Shown piece by piece: positions 7,075 through 12,356 of a DNA stretch of 12,356 nt. Position 1 is the first letter of the stretch; the number at the start of each line of letters is the position of its first letter. Source of the DNA: Candidatus Heimdallarchaeota archaeon (GTDB lineage Archaea > Asgardarchaeota > Heimdallarchaeia > Hodarchaeales > LC-3); NCBI GenBank assembly GCA_027364495.1, contig DAHXPE010000139.1:1-12356 (forward strand), written 5' to 3'. The notes beneath the pieces are model-generated. The model did not search any database. It had not been told where the DNA came from and saw nothing but the letters and a program-made list of their open reading frames with translations. A program made the translations under genes and the position numbers.

Positions 7075-9324
7075 ATGCTCAGTCCAGTAAAGATGAAAAT
7101 CATAAAAGTCACCACACGTACCTCCCTAGAGAAAAAATTACTTAGGGCATTGCACGATCATAGTGAAATTGAATTTATTGATGTTGAAAAAAAAGGACTT
7201 GGATCTGGTTCAAAAGTTTCAGAATCAGATGATGAAAAGGAAATCCTTCTTTTACTCAGTAAAATTTCTGCAATTGTTGATTCTTTAGATATGATTAATT
7301 CAAATGATTATAATCAGCGGAAAAAATTAGATTTTGAAGAATTATCTCGTACATTAGAAGCATGTAAGAAAATCTATGACCGTGTATCACCAGATTTTGA
7401 AGAGATTTCTAGTCATCTTTCAGATGCACAGAGGAAAATTACAGAATTAAACACTTTAGTTGAAACCAGTAAAATACTAATACCACTGAACATTGAATTT
7501 GGATTGGTAGGTCGAGGAAAGTATTTTAACATTATTTCCGGTTCTGTGGGAACTGATAAAATAGAACGTCTAGAATGGAATCTTAAGGAATTAACTGAAG
7601 AATCAATAATTTTTAGCACTTTACCAGTTGAAGGAGAAAAAAACCTTTCAGCAATTGTAATAGGTGCATTACATAAATGCACCGATGATATAAACAGAGT
7701 TTTGGCTTCATTTGGTTTCGTGGAATTGTCTATTCCTGCTTCTTTAAAAGGAAATCCACTTAAAGTACAGGAAGATAGTTTAGCTGAAATTAAAGAATTG
7801 AAAGCAGAAATAGCAAACTGGGAACGGAAGAAATTAGCTTTCAAACAAGAAAACGCTTTTGATTTGTTATCTGTTAAGGAACAATTGTCTCTAGAAAAGG
7901 ACAGAATTGAAGCCAAGCGAATGTTGAAAATTGATAATTATATAATGCAATTCTGGGGTTATGTTCCTGAAAACGAAGTTAAAACGACTGAGCAACTTAT
8001 TAAAACAATAGATCCTGAAGCTATTTTTGAAATAGAAGAAAAAGAATTTCATGATGAAGAATATCCTACGAAATTACAGAATAACAAATATTTAGGTCGA
8101 CTATATGAACCAATGACTCTGTTGTATGGAACTCCAGAATATAAACATGATTACGATCCATCTACATTTATATCAATAACTTTTCCAATATTTTTTGGTA
8201 TTATGTTTGCTGATATATTTCATGGTTTATTGTTATTGCTTTTGGGACTTTTTGCCATGAGAATGAAACCACTTGGTAAACAACCTATCGGTATGGTTGA
8301 TGTTGCTAAAGACTATCTTAAAAAGGGTAGTTCTGTTCTAACCATAAGTGGTGTTTTTAGTTTTATATTTGGTTTTTTCTTTTGGTCGTTTGCAGGATTT
8401 CACGGTGGTAATGCTCCATCCTTTATGCAAGGACCTCATGGATTTCTATGGGAACCATTTGGAATCATTCCTTTACACGATTTATGGATTTTTTCGGATG
8501 ATACATTCAAATATTCGGCATTTGGATTTTCAAATGGGCAATTTTTATTTTTACAACTTTCATTATTTATTGGTATAATTCATATTACTGTTGCTTTATT
8601 CCTTCTTTTAATCAAAAAAATCCAACTCAAACATTATACAGAAGCGTTTTTCTTCCCTTTAATGTTAATAATAGCTTATGTATCGGCAGCGTTATTAGTA
8701 TTCTCTTGGGGATTGAATTTTGTACAGTGGTACAACTTCAGTAATTTAACAGCATCAAAAGAATTCACTGCAGCTTTATTAATGCCATTATTTGGATATC
8801 ATACAGGGATATATATACCACAAATATTATCTTTGGCTGTAGTTGTAGCATTAATTTTATTTATCATCTACGAATTAAAAACTATGGGTCCAACAGATGG
8901 TATATCTTTATCTGCTGATTTTGCAATAAGTTTGCTTGGCAATACCGTTAGTTATGCAAGGTTGTTTGCAATCAATTTAGTTCATGCAATACTTGCAACT
9001 CTGATTTTCTTAATTTTCCAAATTCCCCAAATCCTCCCATTTGATTCAATTACAAATGAAGAAGGGCATGTTGTTCACGTTACACAAGGTCCTTATCAAG
9101 AATTAGCCGTTATTTTAGCATTTGTACTAGGAACTATTCTTATTATCTCATTTGAATTAATGATCACCTTTCTCCAATCACTGAGGTTGCATATAGTTGA
9201 ATTTTTCAGCAAAATGCACTTTTCAGGAACTGGACGACTATTCAATCCATTTAAAAGTAATAGGATTTTTACAGAATCAGTTCCACTTTCATTGAATAAT
9301 ACAGAAACCAAAACAACAGCTTAG
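7075..9324 (+). CDS. atpI: A/V-type ATP synthase subunit I (membrane stator, a subunit)
   Basis: The 749-residue stator subunit that carries the ion half-channels against the c-ring of the archaeal rotary ATPase. Residues 1-365 form the cytoplasmic arm: MLSPVKMKIIKV is the typical family opening, which supports this start, and helical segments near 85-130 and 235-285 are coiled-coil-like. Membrane helices run from about 365 to 710 in roughly eight segments. ISLLGNTVSYARLFAINLVHA (618-638) contains R629, equivalent to the essential arginine that faces the c-ring glutamate. QSLRLHIVEFFSKMHFSGTG (701-720) is the conserved last helix and tail, with R704, H706 and E709. Length is in the upper part of the usual 620-750 range. 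The gene starts the I-C-K cluster, and atpC follows 11 bases after its stop. No clear ribosome site is seen before 7075. The protein appears intact; whether the enzyme synthesises or hydrolyses ATP in vivo cannot be read from the sequence. Confidence 0.95.
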   Translation: MLSPVKMKIIKVTTRTSLEKKLLRALHDHSEIEFIDVEKKGLGSGSKVSESDDEKEILLLLSKISAIVDSLDMINSNDYNQRKKLDFEELSRTLEACKKIYDRVSPDFEEISSHLSDAQRKITELNTLVETSKILIPLNIEFGLVGRGKYFNIISGSVGTDKIERLEWNLKELTEESIIFSTLPVEGEKNLSAIVIGALHKCTDDINRVLASFGFVELSIPASLKGNPLKVQEDSLAEIKELKAEIANWERKKLAFKQENAFDLLSVKEQLSLEKDRIEAKRMLKIDNYIMQFWGYVPENEVKTTEQLIKTIDPEAIFEIEEKEFHDEEYPTKLQNNKYLGRLYEPMTLLYGTPEYKHDYDPSTFISITFPIFFGIMFADIFHGLLLLLLGLFAMRMKPLGKQPIGMVDVAKDYLKKGSSVLTISGVFSFIFGFFFWSFAGFHGGNAPSFMQGPHGFLWEPFGIIPLHDLWIFSDDTFKYSAFGFSNGQFLFLQLSLFIGIIHITVALFLLLIKKIQLKHYTEAFFFPLMLIIAYVSAALLVFSWGLNFVQWYNFSNLTASKEFTAALLMPLFGYHTGIYIPQILSLAVVVALILFIIYELKTMGPTDGISLSADFAISLLGNTVSYARLFAINLVHAILATLIFLIFQIPQILPFDSITNEEGHVVHVTQGPYQELAVILAFVLGTILIISFELMITFLQSLRLHIVEFFSKMHFSGTGRLFNPFKSNRIFTESVPLSLNNTETKTTA

Positions 9325-9335
9325 AGTGTGAAACA

Positions 9336-10412
9336 TTGTCATTTCAAGGTTCATCCGACTATTCCTATCTAAATAGTAAAATTCATGCAAAAAGATCAAA
9401 ATTTCTTTCTGCAAAGGATTACGAACGTATTTATTCAGCATCGAATATTGATGATGTTTATCGATTAATCTCTGCAACAAATGTAGTTTCAGACGAATTT
9501 AATCAACTGATTTTATCTGGAAAAAATTTTTCGACGGCAGAAGTTGATGCGTTACTAATAAAGACATTTCAGAAAAATTATTCTCAATTGGTTTCACAAC
9601 TTCCAATGTATGCTCAGGTTTTTCTCCGAGTTTATGAAAAAAGATTTTTTATTGATGCTTTAAAAGTTATAATTAAAGCTAGGCATCTTGGTATTGAAGG
9701 AGAACAAGTTCGTGAATATATTGTTATTCCAACTGGAAAGTATGAGAATTTGCTTGACCAATTGATAAAAATTAACTCTATTAATAATATTATTGATCAA
9801 ATACCTTTTCCGGATTATAAAAAAGCTCTCCAAGATGCTTTGTCAGATTATGAACAATACAAATCACCCCTAATTCTTGAATTAGCACTTCTACAAACTT
9901 TCTATAACAAGCTCTGGGCTGCCAGTTATGCATTATCACTAAGTGACAGAAGAGGTGTCTTTGATATAGTAGGAACAGACGTTGATTTAATTAATACTCT
10001 TGCAATTGTTCGTGGAAAACAACAGAGTATAGATAATGAAACTCTAAAACGATGGCTTGTGCCACGTACTTACCGTCTCAGTCAACAAAATCTTGAGAAT
10101 ATGCGACAGATCCAAAGTGTAAATCAAATTGAATCTATTTTGGCATCAGTGACATCATATAAAGAATTATCCCAGCAAATTCATGAAGTCTTTGAAGAAA
10201 GGGAAGTTTCAGTAGAAAAATTAGAACAGAAGTTCAAGCTATTTCTTGTACAGAAATCTAATAGGTTATTGAGCACTCCATTTCAATTAGGGATATTTTT
10301 TAGTTATATGCATCTATCCATGACCGAATTTTCAAATATTAGAGCAATAATAATTGGAAAACTTGGTGGATTGAGTATAGATGAAATTAAAAACAGCATA
10401 ATATATTTCTAA
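9336..10412 (+). CDS. atpC: A/V-type ATP synthase subunit C (central stalk cap, V-ATPase d-like)
   Basis: A soluble, almost entirely helical protein of 358 residues, close to the family norm of 330-390. Subunit C sits as a funnel on the c-ring and links it to the D/F axle. The opening SDYSYLNSKIHAKRSKFLSAKDYERI matches the family's N-terminal pattern (Y-x-x-x-x-x-I-x-A-x-x-x-x-L-L). Further matches are repeated helical segments around ALKVIIKARHLG and DLINTLAIVRGKQ, and the C-terminal pattern (FQLGIFFSYMHLSMTEFSNIRAIIIGKLGGLSIDEI), where EFSNIRAI is highly typical. The start is a TTG at 9336, 11 bases after the atpI stop with only a weak purine-rich stretch (GAGTGTG) upstream; no in-frame ATG lies nearby, and starting further in would lose conserved residues. 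It is co-transcribed with atpI and probably atpK. Confidence 0.9.
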   Translation: MSFQGSSDYSYLNSKIHAKRSKFLSAKDYERIYSASNIDDVYRLISATNVVSDEFNQLILSGKNFSTAEVDALLIKTFQKNYSQLVSQLPMYAQVFLRVYEKRFFIDALKVIIKARHLGIEGEQVREYIVIPTGKYENLLDQLIKINSINNIIDQIPFPDYKKALQDALSDYEQYKSPLILELALLQTFYNKLWAASYALSLSDRRGVFDIVGTDVDLINTLAIVRGKQQSIDNETLKRWLVPRTYRLSQQNLENMRQIQSVNQIESILASVTSYKELSQQIHEVFEEREVSVEKLEQKFKLFLVQKSNRLLSTPFQLGIFFSYMHLSMTEFSNIRAIIIGKLGGLSIDEIKNSIIYF

Positions 10413-10420
10413 TTATACAT

Positions 10421-10444
10421 AAAAGAAAATAAAAAAGAAAATAA
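10421..10444 (+). repeat. Two perfect copies of an A-rich 12-mer in the atpC-atpK spacer
   Basis: AAAAGAAAATAA occurs twice in tandem, followed by AAAAAAC. The 56-base spacer between atpC and atpK is therefore almost pure A on the coding strand and cannot fold. A simple slippage origin is likely. An unstructured A-rich leader before the gene for the high-copy c-ring subunit could also raise its translation. Confidence 0.6.
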
Positions 10445-10468
10445 AAAAACAAAATTAAGTGTTGAAAT

Positions 10469-10816
10469 ATGAATCCAGCGTTAAAACGATTTCTAAAATT
10501 GCAATTATTAGCTTTATTGGGTGCATTTCTGTTGAGTTTTCTAACTGCATCTGTATTTTCCTCTTTAAGTAGTACAGCTCCAAATACGACTTCAATTATA
10601 GACTATAGTGGGTATGCGATAGGCGCTGGTCTTGCTATTGGTTTAGCAGGATTAGGTGCTGGAGTAGGTATGGGTACAGCCTCTAGTGCTATCGTTGGTG
10701 CTATCTCAGAGAAACCTGAAATGTTTGGTCGATCATTTATATTTGTAATTTTGATAGAAGCAATTGCTATATATGGTTTAGTTATATCTTTCATTTTGAT
10801 CGGTAAAATGCCATAA
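10469..10816 (+). CDS. atpK: A/V-type ATP synthase subunit K (c-ring proteolipid)
   Basis: A 115-residue proteolipid that forms the ion-carrying rotor ring. Residues 47-80 are the glycine-rich first helix (YAIGAGLAIGLAGLGAGVGMG, 49-69), EKPEMFGRS is the polar loop, and 90-111 is the second helix with the ion-binding E97 in LIEAIAIYG. This is the single-hairpin form. Residues 1-32 add a basic, strongly hydrophobic leader (KRFLKLQLLALLGAFLLSFLTASVF) followed by a Ser/Thr linker. It resembles the cleaved leader known in the Thermus V-ATPase proteolipid and explains why the protein is longer than the usual 70-100 residues. The residue where Na-binding rings usually carry Gln is M68, and the residue after E97 is Ala rather than Ser/Thr; both point to proton coupling. 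It follows atpC after a 56-base A-rich spacer with no clear ribosome site, and is followed by a T-tract. Confidence 0.93.
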   Translation: MNPALKRFLKLQLLALLGAFLLSFLTASVFSSLSSTAPNTTSIIDYSGYAIGAGLAIGLAGLGAGVGMGTASSAIVGAISEKPEMFGRSFIFVILIEAIAIYGLVISFILIGKMP

Positions 10817-10832
10817 ATTAGAAAAATAAACT

Positions 10833-10842
10833 TCTCTTTTTT
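10833..10842 (+). terminator. T-tract terminator after atpK
   Basis: TCTCTTTTTT begins 17 bases after the atpK stop, with another T-rich stretch near 10874. No hairpin precedes it. Archaeal intrinsic termination needs only a T-run, so this is a reasonable end for the I-C-K transcript. Confidence 0.4.
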
Positions 10843-11043
10843 GCATTATAAAATACTAAGTTATAAGATTAGACCTTCTTTTTACGAAATATTTACCTTT
10901 ATTTGTAAATTTTTTTCAAAATATTTGTATTCAACGTTCATTAATCTATAACTCTGATTTTGTTTTTAAATGAGTAAATAACTAGTATTTCTGAATTTTT
11001 TACTTGCAAATATCGATGAAAACGTATTTTAAATATATTAAAG

Positions 11044-11061
11044 CTGAAAAAAAATTTTCAG
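11044..11061. repeat. Hairpin-forming inverted repeat
   Basis: CTGAAAA (11044-11050), loop AAAA, TTTTCAG (11055-11061): seven perfect pairs, but mostly A-T, so weakly stable. On the minus strand it has no following T-run. Its function is unclear and it may be chance in A/T-rich sequence. Confidence 0.3.
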
Positions 11062-11100
11062 GTAATACTAGAAATAAATTAATAATGGCTTGGAATATCT

Positions 11101-11129
11101 AATTTGATTATACCTAAATTAGTCAAATT
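11101..11129. repeat. Spaced inverted repeat AATTTGA...TCAAATT
   Basis: Seven-base perfect arms (11101-11107 and 11123-11129) separated by 15 bases, with a small internal symmetrical element CTAAATTAG (11114-11122). It lies 64 bases upstream of the NuoD-like start, next to the palindrome at 11140, so a regulatory role is possible. Confidence 0.3.
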
Positions 11130-11139
11130 GGTATGTGTT

Positions 11140-11156
11140 TGACAAAGACTTTGTCA
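11140..11156. promoter_or_regulatory. Perfect 8+8 palindrome upstream of the NuoD-like gene (possible operator)
   Basis: TGACAAAG-A-CTTTGTCA, arms perfectly complementary about a single central base. It includes G/C positions, so it is less likely to be a by-product of AT richness. It lies six bases before a TATA-like TTTTATTG (11163-11170), itself about 26 bases before the ATG at 11193. This is where a regulator would contact the promoter flank. The regulator is unknown. Confidence 0.45.
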
Positions 11157-11192
11157 TTAATCTTTTATTGCTTTAAATTTGGTTAATTTGCC

Positions 11193-12323
11193 ATGTATTC
11201 GCCAGTTCTGGGAACTTTTAAAGAATTTCAAATAACTTATTCTTCATTCATTCATCCTTTGTATAAAACTGTTCCATTAGAATATATTTGTGAGACAACT
11301 AATGGCGTTGTCAGTAAATTCACATTTAGAATTGAAAGAATATCATCAATGGTGAATGGTCATACAAATTTATCAATAGATGAATTTTTAAAGGAAATTG
11401 TTCTTAAGAATTCTCAACATGATTCCATAACTCACCAATTAGGTTTTATTGAATCAATTGAGAGATTGTATGATATTTCTGATTTAATATCACCTATGAA
11501 CAATCGATTAAAGATGGTTTTATCTGAATTCGAACGAATACAAGAACATCTAACCTGGTTTGAGGAATTATCAACTCAAATGATGTTACCTTTTGATAAC
11601 GAATGTCAGCATCTGAAAAACCAGTTAACAAAAATATTAGGTTATTTTTTCAATGTCAAGACAAATGACTTATCCCCAGTCATAGCAGTTGGAATTGTTG
11701 AGTTAAACTGGGATAAAGAAAAAAATGATCATTTACAATTTGTTTTAAGTACCTATATTAAAAAAGTTTCTTATTTGAGAGATAAACTCTTAACCAGCTT
11801 CAAATTAAAAAATTATTTGTTTGCTGTTGGTATCATGGATACATCAATTGCTCTTAAGACTGGAACAGTGGGTCCAATAGCTAGAGCATCAGCTATTGAG
11901 CAGGATTTACGTATTGATGATCCTTACTGGGATTATTTATCATTTGAATTTAAATTAGCTCAATCTTTTGATCAAGACCTTTATGGTTTAGTGAAAGTTC
12001 TACTAAATGAAATTTTAGTCTCGCTTGATATAATCAATTCTATATTAAAAGATGAATTTATGCCACAATCACAAAATGTATTGTCAAACGTTGATAATTC
12101 CCTGACGGGAGAACATAGTATAAGATTAGAAACATCAAAAGGACCTGCTTTATATGCAATTGATTGTGGAGAGAATTTAATGGTTAATGGTTTTGGATTC
12201 AATGCTCCGTCCCTGACAAATCTCTATTCACTTGAAACTAGATTAAAAGGAGTTCCGGTTGATCATATAGCCAGAATTATTTATGCTTATAATATTACAG
12301 ATTTATCTTTAATGAAATCTTAA
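11193..12323 (+). CDS. Cysteine-less [NiFe]-hydrogenase large subunit / NuoD (complex I 49 kDa) homologue
   Basis: A 376-residue divergent member of the family that includes the group 4 hydrogenase large subunit and NuoD/Nqo4. Matches: an HP pair near the start (H21-P22), the helix ITHQLGFIESIERL (79-92), the R-x-x-x-x-E-x-x-R-I-x-x-H-L helix (105-120), the strong GPIARAS (227-233) followed by D238-L-R and PYWDY (244-248), an E-x-x-K-G-P segment (313-318, the usual E-x-x-R-G-E), and APSLTNL near the end. The two CxxC motifs that bind Ni-Fe are gone: the first aligns to S-Q-H-D (74-77) and the last to T-D-L-S (369-372). The only cysteines are C33, C138 and C325. It cannot be a hydrogenase; it resembles the cofactor-free large subunits of complex I and of hydrogenase-related (Ehr-type) complexes. 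The spacing to the TATA-like site suggests a leaderless start. A new gene begins 13 bases downstream, so this is probably the first gene of an operon. The superfamily is fairly firm; the exact complex is not. Confidence 0.72.
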   Translation: MYSPVLGTFKEFQITYSSFIHPLYKTVPLEYICETTNGVVSKFTFRIERISSMVNGHTNLSIDEFLKEIVLKNSQHDSITHQLGFIESIERLYDISDLISPMNNRLKMVLSEFERIQEHLTWFEELSTQMMLPFDNECQHLKNQLTKILGYFFNVKTNDLSPVIAVGIVELNWDKEKNDHLQFVLSTYIKKVSYLRDKLLTSFKLKNYLFAVGIMDTSIALKTGTVGPIARASAIEQDLRIDDPYWDYLSFEFKLAQSFDQDLYGLVKVLLNEILVSLDIINSILKDEFMPQSQNVLSNVDNSLTGEHSIRLETSKGPALYAIDCGENLMVNGFGFNAPSLTNLYSLETRLKGVPVDHIARIIYAYNITDLSLMKS

Positions 12324-12330
12324 AGGTGAT
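12324..12330 (+). promoter_or_regulatory. Shine-Dalgarno site of the gene at the right edge
   Basis: AGGTGAT, six bases before ATG at 12337. It is a full match to the usual archaeal anti-SD (ATCACCT) and immediately follows the stop codon of the NuoD-like gene. Confidence 0.75.
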
Positions 12331-12336
12331 ATACTT

Positions 12337-12356
12337 ATGATCTTATTTTCATATGA
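12337..12356 (+). CDS. Start of a further gene, cut by the window edge
   Basis: Only six full codons are visible (MILFSY, then a partial codon). The strong ribosome site and 13-base spacing make it a real gene in one operon with the NuoD-like gene. The product cannot be identified. In related complexes the neighbour would be a NuoB/NuoC/NuoH- or antiporter-like subunit, which makes its identity the key to interpreting the upstream gene. Confidence 0.6.

Larger units (their letters stand above)
10817..11192. other. 376-base intergenic region between ATPase cluster and NuoD-like gene
   Basis: Holds a T-tract just after atpK, several more T-runs, a hairpin (11044-11061), a spaced inverted repeat (11101-11129) and a near-perfect palindrome (11140-11156). 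The largest plus-strand ORF worth noting is 28 codons (11016-11102, beginning MKTYFKYIKAEKK), which is too short to call. No tRNA-like or conserved structured RNA is recognised. The size and the T-tract argue that the NuoD-like gene is transcribed separately from the ATPase genes. Confidence 0.6.

Noticed and set aside
7413..7916. Minus-strand ORF of 167 codons inside atpI
   Set aside because: Opposite the helical arm of subunit I; Ser/Phe-rich composition typical of antisense frames; no start signals.
8348..8578. Plus-strand out-of-frame ORF inside atpI
   Set aside because: Covers membrane helices of atpI in another frame; no independent support.
9096..9480. Two minus-strand ORFs across the atpI/atpC junction
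   Set aside because: Both lie opposite conserved C-terminal atpI and N-terminal atpC sequence.
10603..10794. Minus-strand ORF inside atpK, Pro/Ala-rich
   Set aside because: Pro/Ala richness is the reverse reading of the Gly-rich c-subunit helix.
11016..11102. 28-codon ORF in the gap before the NuoD-like gene
   Set aside because: Too short, no ribosome site, and contains the hairpin at 11044-11061; chance is the simpler explanation.
11981..12202. Minus-strand ORF inside the NuoD-like gene
   Set aside because: Opposite the region just after the conserved GPIARAS block; no features.
11193..12323. Active group 4 [NiFe]-hydrogenase large subunit
   Set aside because: Both CxxC metal-binding motifs are absent.
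1..12356. CRISPR array, tRNA/rRNA genes, insertion sequence or phage genes
   Set aside because: No spaced direct repeats, tRNA-like cloverleaf, transposase motifs or terminal inverted repeats were seen.

Overview
This AT-rich window (roughly 30% G+C by eye) most likely comes from an archaeon. The reasons are an A/V-type ATP synthase (subunits I, C and K), a translin/TRAX-family protein, TATA-like boxes placed for short or absent 5' leaders, Shine-Dalgarno sites of the GGTGAT/AGGAGGT type only in front of some genes, and surface proteins rich in N-glycosylation sequons with a C-terminal membrane anchor. An Asgard (Promethearchaeota) lineage is plausible from the combination of low GC, translin and a complex-I/[NiFe]-hydrogenase-like subunit. 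That placement is inference; no marker gene here fixes the lineage.

Layout, left to right. (1) 167-919 (+): a translin/TRAX-like RNA-binding protein that keeps the four acidic residues of the TRAX nuclease site. It probably starts at a TTG on a leaderless transcript. (2) 3870-960 (-): gcvPA-gcvPB, the split glycine decarboxylase (P-protein) of the glycine cleavage system. The two genes are one base apart, with the second gene's ribosome site inside the end of the first. They converge with the translin gene across 40 bases. (3) 6751-4838 and 4663-4019 (-): two unrecognised exported proteins of the same plan: signal peptide, Asn/Ser/Thr-rich ectodomain, one C-terminal membrane helix, short basic tail. 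The second ends in a hairpin terminator that overlaps its stop codon. (4) 6752-7074: a divergent intergenic region with a perfect 10+10 inverted repeat and a 48-codon small ORF of uncertain status. (5) 7075-10816 (+): A-type ATPase genes in the order I-C-K. This is not the usual I-K-E-C-F-A-B-D order, and E, F, A, B and D are absent from the window. The K (c-ring) subunit has a long N-terminal hydrophobic leader and residues that suggest proton rather than sodium binding. (6) 10817-11192: a 376-base gap with a T-tract, a hairpin and two further inverted repeats. (7) 11193-12323 (+): a divergent homologue of the [NiFe]-hydrogenase large subunit / complex I 49 kDa (NuoD) family that lacks all metal-binding cysteines. 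It is followed closely by the start of another gene that runs off the window.

Functionally, the right half is about membrane energy conversion: part of the membrane and coupling portion of a rotary ATPase beside what may be the first gene of a respiratory-complex-like or ion-pumping complex. The left half holds one-carbon/glycine metabolism and an RNA-processing protein. The best candidates for something new are the cysteine-less NuoD-like protein with its unidentified downstream partner, the catalytically intact TRAX-like translin, and the palindrome/small-ORF region between the surface-protein and ATPase genes.
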